From Diogma glabrata (lineage: Eukaryota; Arthropoda; Insecta; Diptera; Cylindrotomidae): a stretch of DNA of 64,000 nt. The DNA is taken from assembly GCA_963693315.1 (NCBI GenBank), contig OY856186.1, positions 79,427,040 to 79,491,039 of the forward strand, in the 5' to 3' direction. Under the pieces are notes generated by a model. It was not told the origin of the DNA. It was given only the letters and a program-made list of their open reading frames with translations, and did no database searches. The first letter of the stretch is position 1. The number at the start of each line of letters is the position of its first letter. Shown here piece by piece: positions 45,721 through 57,759 of the stretch. A program made the position numbers and the translations under genes.

Positions 45721-45911
45721 CTGACTTTTTTTTAAAATTTGATCTTAAGATTAGCCTTTGAATTTTGATCCTGTTCGAAACATCTGAAACTGGAATCGAT
45801 TTTTGAACGGAGTTAGAATCTTAATCCTTTTTCGCAGAATTTGAGACAAAATTCAAAAGATCATGCTGAGGAGCACTACGTATATTAGCCGATTTCGTGA
45901 CGCAGTAACAG

Positions 45912-46522
45912 CCCGAGCAGAAATTAGTTAGGGAAAACCTGAATACAGTCAGGGTGTGATCAGGGCCTGGTCAGTCTTGCAAGGGTATTCCCTATTAGGG
46001 CAATCAGATGTGGGCCTGTTCCGGGCCTGATTTAGAATACCCTTTTAGGGTTAACCTTATTAGAATATATTCGGCCCTGATCAGGTTTTTCGTGTTTGAC
46101 CCCTAGCTGAAATTTCAATTGGTTAAAATTCACTAGAGTATTGTCCATTTTAGAATTATATAGTTAAAAGCGTTTCATGTATGTTTTAGTTATCGTTTCT
46201 TGGCTGAAAGACTATTATAATAGTGATTATAAGGTGGTATGTATGTTTTCATTTTTTCGATTGCAATTTTTTTATTTTAATTTGATTAATTTATGAATAT
46301 AATATTTAAATATATATCAGGGTTTGGTCCGGATATCTCACTCAGGGCCTGATCCGATTATCCCAATCAGGGTCTGATCCGGTAATCCCAATCAGGACCT
46401 GATTGAGCAAAAACGTTACACTCATGATCGGGGCCCAATCAGGCTGCCCTACCAATGCCTGATCCGGACTAGGGCAAACCTGATCAGGACCTTACTTGAG
46501 CCCTGACAAATTTCTGCTCGGG
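45912..46522. mobile_element. MITE with CCCGAGCAGAAATT inverted ends
   Basis: A perfect 14-bp terminal inverted repeat brackets 611 bp and extends imperfectly to about 22 bp. About ten variants of TCAGGGCCTGATC lie inside, clustered near both ends (45950-46090 and 46318-46500) in both orientations, as for transposase-binding repeats. No clean target duplication was found (ACAG/TGGT flanks). No coding capacity. Confidence 0.75.
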
Positions 46523-47512
46523 TGGTTGGATATTTCTAAATTGTAGCTTAAGGTTAACTACGAAATCCGACTGGGGAATCCATGTCTATTGTTCCGATAA
46601 AAAGTTTTCGGCCTAGCGTTCAATCATGCCATTACATTTCGGATTATAAGCTGTGGTTCGTCGTTGTCCAAAACTCAACAACTTGGAAAGTTACGCATAA
46701 AGTGGCGATTCTAATTGTGATCACTCGGTCGGTCACATTGAAATTCGGGACGCCAAGCCGAGATATCAATCCAGAGTAAACGGCAGTGGCTACTGTTGCA
46801 GCCGTTATTTCTGGATTATGATTGCTTTGGAGCATCTTGTATATCAGTCAAAGTTCCTCAATACCGATGTCCTTCAGACATGAACTAAACGACGGGAGTG
46901 GGGACTGGAAAAACCATGAGGTGAGTCCTGTTATGACGTAGTGAACAATTCACCGGTCCAATTATATCCAAGTGAACTTCGAAAAAATGTTTCAAGCTTG
47001 TTGCTGAAATATTAGATAAGGTAGATCGATCGGGTCGTAAGATTTGACACTGTAAACAGTTTCGTGTTATTACATTTACATTACATTACATTTCATTATA
47101 TTGACCATCAGACAACTGCGCCAGTCATGAGTTTAATAGTAGCGTTGATTCCGGGATGTGAAAGTTTATGTAGTTACATGAAAACATGTTGTCGAATCTG
47201 TTGTATGAATGGCCGTTGTTTCCTCGTTGAAACGTCACTGCAAATAATTTTCTGCGAGTGGAAGGATAGAGCGGAAGATTAACTCCTTTAACTCTGAAAC
47301 GGTTGTTTGAGCATCAGTATGTCAGTTGTAAACTGGCTGATAAAATAAAGATATTTAAACTATCTAGGACTAGCTTTGTCTGAATTTTGCAACAAGACAT
47401 GAATCAATGGTTTATGATCCGTGAATAGGATACAGTTTCAACCTTCGAGTAGGTAACGAAAGTGTTTAATGCCTTAATAAGCTACCAACAATTCACGATT
47501 ATAAGCGCTGTT

Positions 47513-48063
47513 ATTTTACATGATTTTGACTTCTGCTTAGTCTACTTAAACGACCTCTTTGTTGCCCCTATGACCTCCTTGATCATTAACCTCATCAAGT
47601 GTAACTACGCACAAGTTGAGATTAATTTCATTGGTTATACCATCTCCTCCGGCGGAATCAGACCAAGGCGCGAGCAAAACCATGTAAAATAATAAACGCT
47701 GTTGCGTTTCGGTTAATCGAACCAACAAGAAACTAAGAGACTGCCATGAATCAGTGACGAGTTGTTGAACATCTGCACCAATCACTGTGTCAGCAGCGTC
47801 GACAATGATAAAATTGATAGGATCTAGGGAAGGATGTGCGAACATCAAAGACGAATGTCTTTGACCTTTTTTGGAGTGGAAACCGGATATAATATCCACT
47901 TGCTCGCACCTTGGTCTGATTCCGTCGGAGGAGATGGTATAACCCTATGAAATTAATCTCAACTTGTGCGTAGTTACACTTGATGAGGTTATTGATAAAG
48001 GAGGTCATAGGGGCAACAAAGAGGTCGTTTAAGTAGACTAAGCAGAAGTCAAAACCATGTAAA
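47513..48063. repeat. Inverted duplication inside the gypsy RT region
   Basis: Bases 47513-47678 are the near complement of 47900-48063 (TTTTACATG...GAGATTAATTTCAT). Both encode the same RT palm segment, one on each strand. The minus copy is collinear with the rest of the element; the + copy is the displaced one. Confidence 0.8.
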
Positions 48064-48600
48064 ATTGTGTGCATTTGTCGCTGAAACGTCTGACCACCAT
48101 TTTGTTAACCGAAACTCCTTTCGAATAAATTCGAACAAGTCAAATGTCGTGGAGATAGCCGTCTACGAGATAGTTGCGAAAAAATATTGCAACTATTCAG
48201 TTGTTGTGAAAAAACCCTGTAGAAAAGGAATATTGTATTTCGACCAAGTGTAGGAGACCAAGTGAAGGAGATTGGTCCTATTGCCTGCTAAAAGGTCTGC
48301 ATATACCATGCTGGTAGCTGTAGTTCTTCCTTAGCAGATTTGAGTTTGTCAGTCGCTAAAGTGCAAGTTTTATAAGAGAATGGAACTCCAGTTGTGATAA
48401 TAGCATGTGTCATATCGTGTTTCACAGCTGAAGAAAGGCCCAAGTCAAAGGACAGTTTTCTGAGCTCATGTAATAACTCGATGATTTCACGAGGTATTTT
48501 TTTATATCATCCACTAGCATGGATTAGCAATAGGGGCGATGCCAATTTAAATGTAAATGTGGGATAATGAGTCAATGATCAACTTTTGTTTAATACCAAC

Positions 48601-48712
48601 CAGCAGTCAAATTCTGTAACTGTGAAGCGGTGAAGTGATAAAAATTTCTTCGTTTCTTTTCATTAAAAAATTTATCACTTCACCGCTTCACAATTACAGA
48701 ATTTGGCTGCTG
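48601..48712. repeat. 112-bp hairpin within the gypsy remnant
   Basis: Arms of about 47 bases (CAGCAGYCAAATTCTGTAAY...) with two or three mismatches around an 18-base loop. It is a second inverted duplication inside the same element. Confidence 0.8.
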
Positions 48713-49949
48713 AAGGCCGTATTTGTGTAAAAGGACCAGCCCTAATTATCGGAACTGTGTTATAATATAGATGTGGACGAATGCTCGTTGAAATCCCAAC
48801 AACACCGTTAGTGTTTTCGTTTCAAAAGTAGAAATAGTCGTCCCGTTTGCTGCAACTAGGTTAAGGGCGATTTCTCAATGAATTTTTGCGCATGCGTAGC
48901 TTCAATGCCACTATCAATAAGGAAACGATGATTGGTGATAGTACCATAAACCATCAACCGATAATGTTGGTTTCGATTTTTGGTTCAGGCTTGAATGATG
49001 TATGACGAAACCAACTGGGCTTGCATTTCTTGGCCCAAAGTGTAGTAGTAATAGCAGAAGCCATTACAATTCGGGATTTTATGACTTAGGCCGAGGTCGG
49101 GAAAAACATTACTTATAGATTGCGTGTTCTCGACATTTTAGGATAAGAAGATTGTTTTGCCAATTGGAAAATTTGTAGCTTTACTTGTCTGCTATGGTTA
49201 TCAAACATAGTCTGGGATTACTTTTGCATTAAAAGCTATAAATTAAAAAGATGATAAGGTACTTGCCAAGGCACTCGGGATACTTGGATGAGTTGCAGCT
49301 GGAGCAAGGTTATACAGCGGTTGTGAGGATATTGCGGCAAAAATAAGCGAAATTTTCTCGCTTCAAAGAACATTGTCGCATCGTTGGTCGGTGAAAAGTT
49401 GTTGGGCATTGCACGAAGCAACTCAGTGGTACGTTTATCGCCAAGATTCATTACTCGAAGTACAGTTTGTATATTTTCAGTATTACTTTTTTCCAATCGA
49501 GATAGAATTGCATCCTTAATTTCATCGTAGATGCACTCAGGGTTTGACTAATTAGTGGGGCCAATTCAGGCTTACGAGCGCGACAGAAAGTGCCATGTTT
49601 ACTATTTTGGCTCTTGATTCTGTTTTAATCAAATTGAGCATTCAGATATAGAAACCAAAGCTGTGATTGTGAAGGCCAGAAGGGGCTAGAATAAAGTCCT
49701 ACGACATTCAATTTATTTTTTACAAACATCTATCCAAACATTCATGTTTGTTAGTCAGTTTGGTTGGAAGCGTTCAACTAATTGTCACTCATTGTTTTTA
49801 CTAATTGTTTCAAATTAAGTTAATGCGATTGTAATCAAGAGTTATAACTTATATTGTTGTTAGTTGTGCTAGTATTGTTTAACATTTAGTTTATATTACA
49901 CTAAACTTACAGATCTAGTATCTGGTGCTATAAATTCTATATAACGCGA

Positions 49950-50870
49950 AACAAAGTTGAACCGTAGTAAAGGCTTGTGTACCAAGTTTCATCCAATACG
50001 AGTATCAGGTACAGATGCTTTTGAGCTGTCAAAAAAACGGGTGTATGGGACACCCCCCACCACTTTGTTCAATATCGCTCAAAAACTAATCAGTTCATTG
50101 CCATACATATTTGCATATTTTTTGCAAAACAAACATTGAAAATATTGTGACACAGTAAACAGGTGATCGGGAGGCTCTCCACCACTTATCCCAATATTGT
50201 CCAAAAACCAATCAGTTCTTTGTCATTTAAGTTTCTATCTTTTTTCAAAGTGTCATTAAAATAAATTAATGAATGAAGTCTGTATGCTCCCAACAAACTT
50301 AAAATATCAAGTGTGAAAAGTCAGCAGTTGTATGGTAGACCCCCCGCCACTCTGATGAATGTGTCCCAAAAGATGATAACTATTTTCACACACTAGTTGG
50401 AACCTGTTTCATAAGTTTCATCATAATCACTTCATTATTGTAGGCTGTAGTGTGCATAAAGACACTGAAAAAACTTCAAAAAATTGCAACAAAAATTTTT
50501 TACCAGAAGTGAAAAACTGGAAGTTGAGATGCAGAACTGTTGTGAACCATAGTAAATGCTTATGTACCAAGTTTCATGCAGTCCGATTATCAGGTACAGA
50601 TGTTTTTGAGCTTTCTAAAAAAAAGTTGCTCGGGAGCCGGGATTAGAAATTATTGAAGATTCAATCTTAGAGGTGTTCGGGAGACCCCCGCCATTTTGTC
50701 CAAATTTAAAATAAATCCAGATCTTCCATTTTCAAGTGAATTTGGATCATTTTTAAAGTTTCAACAAGATCCTATGCAGAAAGGTCACCCACATACACAG
50801 ACGTCAACCCACACACAACAAACACATACAGACGTACACCAAAATTTTTATTGGCTATTTTGATAGAGAA
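49950..50870. repeat. Degenerate dispersed repeat
   Basis: TGTACCAAGTTTCATSCARTMCGA...TATCAGGTACAGATGYTTTTGAGC occurs twice, at about 49976 and 50560, about 585 bp apart, with a CACAGACGTCAACC-type simple tail at 50795-50850. No coding frame. Confidence 0.5.
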
Positions 50871-51186
50871 TGGTCTAAACAAAAGAAAAAACAAAATTTG
50901 GGGTATGTAAATTTTTTTTCACGAAGATTGCATTACTTTACACCCTTGGTTCTCAAACTTTTTGAAGTCGGGGAACACTAAACTCTGATATATTTTTAGG
51001 CGGAACATCTACAATACAGCATACACTTTAAAACAGGGGGCGCGGGTTGCTAACCTTTTTTGAAACCAAAAGTGCAATAAAAAACAGAATAATGTTTACC
51101 AAAACACTCCATTATTATAGAGCAAAAAGGAAACGGAATTGTGTCGCAGCGTGTGATTGGCAACCCCCTGCTTCCAAGTGCTACTT

Positions 51187-51560
51187 TTAGAAAATAATAT
51201 GTATATAAATAAAATATGTACCAACATCGATTGATGCAAATATATTTATTGAAAGCACAATTAAAATTACAATACTTTTAAAAAAAATCTCAAATTTAAT
51301 ACGATCCATGAGCTTGACGATCTTTGCAGATCTCAGCGATATCGGGGCGAATAAATGATAACGCCACACTCATTTCTTCTTATAAATTCCCTAGTCTCTC
51401 ACGTTTGTTTGTCTTTATATTGACCATAGTTGAAAATCCTGCTTCGCAAAGTTATGCGTGAAAAATAACAATAATATGTTCAAGGATTTTTTGCTTATAC
51501 TCGGGTATTCATCTTTAACAGAGATCCAAAAATTTTCAGGAGTGTTCTGTTCATGGAACT
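51187..51560 (-). pseudogene. hAT transposase C-terminal (dimerisation domain) fragment
   Basis: On the minus strand the fragment reads FWISVKDEYPSISKKSL, then LCEAGFSTMVNIKT, then VALSFIRPDIAEICKD, with two in-frame stops between blocks. This is the signature of the hAT C-terminal dimerisation domain in Charlie/Buster/ZBED-like transposases (VK.EYP.L...AL.ILL.F...LCEAGFS...K...R). The RNase H-like catalytic domain and the BED finger are missing, so the element cannot move on its own. Confidence 0.8.
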
Positions 51561-52165
51561 GTAATTTTAATCCACGATCTTAAGAAAGCAACGATAATTC
51601 TTCTTCTTCATTTAAAGTAAAACTAGAAAATTCGGAAGAAATAAACGGGTTTCTTATCCAATCATTTGTTCATATTGTGTGAAACAAAAACTTCATACAA
51701 TTTTTATTTATTTATGTGTAAAATTAGAATTTTAATAACTGCAAAAATATTTTATGTTTCCAAGAAGTAATTTTAACCCGAAAGATATTTTTATTAATAC
51801 AAAGCCGGGAAACGTGTAAATTGTACGTACGTGTAAATTACTTCGGTCTGAAACACCAAAGTATTACATTCATGAGCTCAAAGTGAAATTCTTACCCCCA
51901 CTTTTTTTGGCATTTCTCGACGTTTTAGGACCTACTGATTCTAAAAAAGCAAAAAAAAAAATGTGTGTCTGTCTGTCGGCCGTCCGTCACAACCGACGAA
52001 ATCTAGAAAACCGCTAGACGGATTTTAAAATTTTTTTTTCTAAAAATAGGTTTACTCAATGGGAAGAGCCAAAAGGACGATGTATTTGATAACTGTACCG
52101 GAAGTGTGTCAAAACAAGGAAATTAGCATATTATTTGCTTAAAAAACGTTCATTTTAAGTGATTA

Positions 52166-53036
52166 GGGGGAAGTGGGGATAGTATAAACATGGGGCAACT
52201 GTAAAAAGTTTTAATTTCCCTCACAAAACATCAATCAAAAAATTCGACAAAAATATCACAGATGTCGCTTTGATCGACTACACACCAGGAGAATTTGACT
52301 GCTGAAGTCAGTCTTGTTCAAAAGTTATTGGTGAATAGGTGTTTCGGCAACCCAAAAGTAAATTTTTTTTTTTTTGTAAAACTCGAATAACTTTTTTTAC
52401 CATCATATGTTTAAAAATATTCCAACATGTTTTGATAGCTGAAATATTCAAGAAACATAATATTTCTTTGTTTTAGCCAAATTTTAGATCTTGGAATATT
52501 TTTTCAAAACATAACCCTAAAATCGCCACGTGGGGCACATATAAACAAAAAAATTTTTGATAGTATAAACGCGTTTATATGTGAAGCATAGTATGGTTAT
52601 ATGGTATACGTGTGGTTTCCCGTTTCACTTTTAATATTGATTTGCAAAACCTAAACATACGATGAGATTGAATTTTTGCTTTTTTCTTTATAATTTTCTA
52701 CCTGAATTTATTGAGGTTTTACAACAATCGAAAAATATTGTTTTTTTTTTAAAGAAATATATATGTTATATGCTTATATGTGTTTATATGTGCCCCATAC
52801 AAAAATGCTCATTGTTTATAAGTGCCCCACCAGTGGGGATACTTTAAACGAGAAACATAAATTTTTTGAAATTCAAAATTTTATACTTAATGTTTAGTTA
52901 CGTAATTAAAAAAAATAGTTTTTAGTAGTAAAGATATGAAATTTTACAATGAAACAGTTTTTAAGTAAAAATGTTTTATGGTTTTAAAGTTATTGAGCTT
53001 TAAGTAAAAACTGTTTATACCATCCCCACTTCCCCC
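52166..53036. mobile_element. TA-duplicating MITE, 871 bp
   Basis: Terminal repeats of 25 bp with one mismatch (GGGGGAAGTGGGGATAGT... at 52166; complement at 53012-53036), flanked by TA on both sides. Copy C of the host repeat reads GTGATTACGAG at the same site, the exact empty target with one TA. TA duplication points to the Tc1/mariner group or another TA-specific transposase. Inside are recurring GTGGGGCACATATAAAC-like motifs in both orientations (about 52530, 52785 and 52820). No transposase frame. Confidence 0.85.
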
Positions 53037-53900
53037 TACGAGTAGAAACATTGAATTTGGAGAAATCTTGATGGTCGGGATTGGTTTGCGAGACCAAAAT
53101 CTAGATTATTGCATTATAAGTTTGTCAAAAAAATGTTGTCAAGTGTTTCAATAGATAGATTTTTATTTATTTTTTTACCCAATTTTTTAGAAAAAACAAA
53201 ATTATTTTTTGTTTGAAATGAAATTTTATTATTATTATTGAGAATTACGGCATTATAAGTTTGTCAAAAAAATGCTGTCAAGTGTGTCAAAAGAAAGATT
53301 TTTATTAATTTTTTTACCCAAGTTTTTGGAAAAAAATAAAATTAATAATGTGTATGACATGAAATTTTATAATTATTGTAAAAAATTATGGCATTATAAG
53401 TTTGTCAAAAAAATAATTTCAAGTGTGTCAAAAAATGATTTCATTTATTTTTTTAGCCAATTTTTTGGAACAAAACATGTAGCTATTTTTATGACGTAAA
53501 TGTAATTGAAAATGAAATCGGACATGGACATTTTTGAATTTGTTATAGCTTTTGAAATATTTTTGGAATTTTGAAAACAGTTTGTTTTTTTTTTGTAGTA
53601 ATTTTTGCAATATTTTTAGAATTTTGGAAAAAGTTTTAATTATTGATTTTGTAAGAATTTTTGGAATATATTTAGAATTTTGAAAAATTTAAAATTTTTG
53701 ATATTATTATAATTTTTGGAATTTTGAAAAAAGTTTGTATTTTTGATTTCGTAATGATTTTTGCAATAATTTTAGAGTTTTGTAAAAGTTTGAATTTTTA
53801 AGAATTTTTTGCATATTATTGGAACATAGAAAAAGTTTAAATATTTGATTTTAATTTAATTTTTGGAATTTTGAAAAAATTTTGATTTTATTTAATTTTA

Positions 53901-54290
53901 GGTAGATTTCATATAAAAATCTACCTATTGCAATGGGCTTCATCTCGGAATTTCGGAAAAATTTTGATGCCAAACGACTATTTGTGATAAGCGGAGATGG
54001 AAAAACAAAAAAAAAAAAAAATTATATATATATATATATATATATAACGATATGAGGTATAACGGAATTTAGCGGCACTCTCACGGTCGCATTTTTCGAC
54101 CTACACCAAAATAATTTTCTGTGTATGTTTCGGCAAATAATGTCTTGGACAAGTTCGTGAACTGGCCATATCCGGGTACCGGTTAAGCGGCTAGAGCCTA
54201 AAAACTCGAATAATCTAGGGCGCTATAACTTCCGTTTTAATAATAATATTTTAAAAAAATTTAAAAATATTGAATATTTGAACCTTTTTT
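53901..54290 (+). mobile_element. Repeat family with an internal (TA)n, copy 2
   Basis: Inserted into copy B between TTTAATTTTA and ATATTTTTGGAATTTTG. Copy A (about 40435-40460) reads straight across this junction. Same order as copy 1 at 28516: palindromic head, A-run, (TA)n of 24 bp (54023-54046), CACTCTCACGGTCGC, then CCGGGTACCGGTTAAGCG and a poly(T)-like end. It supplies the sequence missing from copy 1 at the gap. Confidence 0.75.
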
Positions 54291-54875
54291 TTTTTATAAT
54301 ATTTTTGGAATTTTGAAAGAAATATGAATTTGTGATTTAGTAATATTTTCTCGAAACGCTAAATGAAGAGGTTTTTGAGTAGTTTGCTGAGTGTATCATA
54401 TTTTCACTAATTTATGTTAATTTACGATCTGTTATAATTTTCCGGCAACGTATTGATGTTTTGTGTTAGTTTTGTAATAAATTTCTAAACAGAGATAAAA
54501 AAATACTAATACTTTAACAAAGAGTTATCTTTGATATACACCGCTGCCCAAAACTAAAATCCATGTCCTCATAAAAGTTTTTTGACGAAAACTATATCAA
54601 AATCCTTAACCCAGACCGAAGTCTTGATATCTCAGAGCTTGAGATTTCAGCTCCTTCATATTTTTACATTGAATTGATTTTTATTTTCAAACAATTTTAA
54701 ATTGAATTGATTGTACATTTGATTTTTTCGCGGAGCAGTTGAATGTGCATCGCGGAACACTAGTGTTCCGCGGAACACGCTTTGAGAACCACTGCTTTAC
54801 ACAATTTAAAATTGTGGTGAAGTAAAAAAGCTACATTTATATGTTATTTCACACAATAAATTAATTTATTATTAA

Positions 54876-56636
54876 AACTATGGAGGGGCTGAAATTTCAA
54901 GCTCTAAGATATCAAGACTTCGGTCTAGGTTAAGGATTCTGATTTAGTTTTTGACAAAAAACTTTTATGAGGACATGGTTTTTAGTTTTGGGCAGCGATG
55001 TACATCAAACATAACTCTTTGTTAAAGTACAAGTATTTTTTTTAATCTCTGTTTAGAAATTTATTACAAAACTAACACGAAACATCAATACGTTGTCGGA
55101 AAATTATAACAGATCATAAATTAACATAATTTAGTGAAAAAATTATACAATCAGCAAACTACTCAAATCCTCTCCATTTAGCGATTCAAGAAAAAATTTC
55201 AAAATCACAAATTCATAATATTAATATTTCCTTCGGAGTGACGTGAAGAGCTATACATTATAAAGTATTTGTTGAACTTGTATGTTTCACCAATAAGTAT
55301 TCTTCACTTTAATAACAAATTTATATTTCTTTCAAAAATCCAAAAATTTTGTAAAAACTAAATAAAATCAAAAATTCAAACTTTTTTCAAACAAAATTCT
55401 AAACATATTTCAAAAATTATTACAAAATCAAAAATTAAAACTTTTTTCAAAAATTTCAAAAATATTGCATAAATTATAATAAAATCAAAAATAGTAACTT
55501 TTTCCATAATTATAAAAATTATTATATAAAATCAAAAATTTAAAATTTTTCAAAATTCTAAAAATATTAAAAAATTCTTACAAAATAAAAAATTGAAACT
55601 TTTTCTAAATTCCAAAAATATTTAAAAAACTATAACAAATTCAAAAATTTCCATGTTCAATAACATTTACGTAAACAAACTGCTAAATTATTAATTATAA
55701 TTAAAAAATTATTTAAAAAATAAATGAAATCATTTTTTTGACACACTTGACAATTTTTTTTTGACAAACTTATAATGCAGTAAAATTCTCAATAATAATA
55801 ATTTCATGTTCATTATACATTTCATTTCATACAAATTACCAATTTTATTTTTTTCTAAAAACATAAATGAAAATCATTTTTTTGACACACTTGACATTAT
55901 TTCCATGACTAACTTATAACTCTCGATAATAATAATAAAATTTCATGTCATACAAATAATTAATTTTATTTTTTTCCAAAAAATTGGGTAAAAAAATAAA
56001 TAAAATTCTTTCTTTTGACACACTTGACAACATTTTTTTGACAAACTTATAATGCCATAATTCTCAATAATAATAATAAAATTTCATGTCAAACAAGTAA
56101 TTAATTTTATTTTTTTCCAAAAAATTGGGTAAAAAAATAAATAGAAATCTGTCTTTTGACACACTTGACAACATTTTTTCGACAAACTTATAATGCAATA
56201 ATCTAGTTTTTGATTTCATATACCAATCCCAACCATCCAGATTTCTTCACATGCTTTGTTCCTACTCGTAATCACTTAAAATGAACGTTTTTTAAGCAAA
56301 AAATATGCATATTTCCTTGTTTTGACACACTTAACGATTTTTTGACACACTTCCGGTACAGTTATCGAGCACATCGTCTTTTCGGCTCTTACCATTGAGT
56401 GTACCTATTTTTAAAATTCAAATTTTTTTAAATCACTTCAACCGTTTTCAAGATTTCGTCGGTTGTGACTACCAGGCGACCCCGGCTGGCAGACAGACAT
56501 AAATTTTTTTTTGCTTTTTTAGAATCAGTAGACTTTCTTTAGACTAATACGTCGAGAAATGCCAAAAAAAGTGGAGGTAAGAGTTTCACTTTTAACTCAC
56601 GAATGTAATACTTAGGTCTTTCAGACCGAAGTAATT
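54876..56636 (-). repeat. Repeat family TTCGGTCTGAAAGACC, copy C (inverted)
   Basis: Reverse-complement copy without the two insertions of copy B. With copy B it forms an inverted pair spanning the right end of the hAT element. Most of the AGTGTGTCAAAAGAAAGATT and AATTTTTGGAATATTTTTAG subunits are kept. Confidence 0.75.
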
Positions 56637-57146
56637 TCTTTTTTGCATTATGATTATTACAAACAATTTTGATTACAACTCATATATTCGTGCTATAAAA
56701 CAAAGTTAAAGAAAAAACAATATGCGAGCATTTCATGGTCTTTCGAGCCGGATTTACTGTGGTAAATGTTGAAGATTTTGGTTGATGATGTTGCGATAGA
56801 GTATAACACATATATAAAAAATATGCAATTTTGTACTAGAATAGAATAAAAGAAAAATCTACTTTTCCGCACATATGACCATAAAATATTTTGAATGCCT
56901 GGCACGCACGCTGCCTGCATGTGAGATTTGTAGTTAAATCTATCCTATATATAATATTTTTATACCATTAAAATATCAAAATAATAATTTAAATAACTTA
57001 CCATATAGTAAAAACAACTTACACACATTGCATCATTTGAATTGCAAGGAAAAACAATTTATTTGGGTTTTCAAAGTTAACAATTTTGACAGCTCTTAGT
57101 TGGATTACTATGTTTTTTTTATAAAACCGGTAGTTGGAATCTTATG
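56637..57146. other. No gene recognised
   Basis: AT-rich sequence between repeat copy C and the proposed Polinton terminus. Confidence 0.5.
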
Positions 57147-57686
57147 AGTAGTGTAGTCCCACTATCGTTAATTTTCAGGTTAATTGATTTTTCAGGTATG
57201 AATATATGGGTCGTGTTTTTTTTTTGGTTTTTAAATAGATTTTTTTTTTGTTGTTGTGATCGAAATGATGAAAAAAAGCAATAACAATGCATATGTTTTT
57301 GATTTTAAGGAATGAGTTTGTGTTTTGATCTAATTTTGAAATAAAACTCTGTGGGAGGTCTAATAAGAAAAAAAATATACGTGTATGTTACATGAATGAA
57401 AAAACAAAACATCTGCTTTGAGTTTAAATCAAATATTTTTTTGGTTGATAAGCTACAACAACAATTGCATTGAAATTAATTCAGATTGTATTGAGAGAAT
57501 GAGCTTGAAAGAAAACTAGAGAAAATGATTAAAATATTTTTTTGTTGTTGTATCTTATAAGAAAAAATTCATTTCGGTCCCACTATCGTACATGAGTTGA
57601 TTTGACTGAATCAACTGAGAAAAAACAACAACAATTGCATTTAATTTTTCAGCTGTTTCAGTTGCTTCAGCCAAATCGAACACGGC

Positions 57687-57759
<73 letters not shown>

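Larger units (their letters stand above)
46580..49800 (-). pseudogene. Decayed Ty3/gypsy retrotransposon (gag-pol remnants)
   Basis: Reading the minus strand downward: a Gag segment (MNLGDKRTTELLRAMPNNF, about 49450-49390); an aspartic protease with active-site FLIDSG (about 48920) and an AANGT flap-like part; an RT approach (LATDKLKSAKEEL, about 48330); an RT palm (FDFCLVYLNDLFVAP, catalytic DD degraded to ND, about 48045-48000) and FIG..ISS.G; an RNase H start (IIVDAADTVIGADVQQ, about 47810); the integrase zinc-binding HPGINAT and CLQC (47170-47030); an integrase Asp motif HLDIIGP (about 46970); and VTDR (about 46740). Gene order is PR-RT-RH-IN, as in Ty3/gypsy. Stops, frameshifts and an internal inverted duplication make it inactive. 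LTRs were not found. Confidence 0.75.
51838..54666 (+). repeat. Repeat family TTCGGTCTGAAAGACC, copy B
   Basis: Same plan as copy A, but interrupted by the TA-duplicating MITE at 52166-53036 and by a second element at 53901 to about 54290. Removing both leaves about 1.57 kb, comparable to copies A and C. It sits inside the hAT element. Confidence 0.75.
50944..54794 (-). mobile_element. hAT element (Charlie/Buster-like), filled with nested insertions
   Basis: Ends CCTTGGTTCTCAAA and TTTGAGAACCACTG are flanked by CTTTACAC on both sides (50936-50943 and 54795-54802), a perfect 8-bp target duplication. A 22-bp perfect palindrome, core GCGGAACACTAGTGTTCCGC, lies just inside the right end (54751-54772), a subterminal motif typical of Charlie-like hATs. 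The C-terminus of the transposase survives on the minus strand (51187-51560). The middle is replaced by repeat copy B and its own insertions. Confidence 0.85.
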
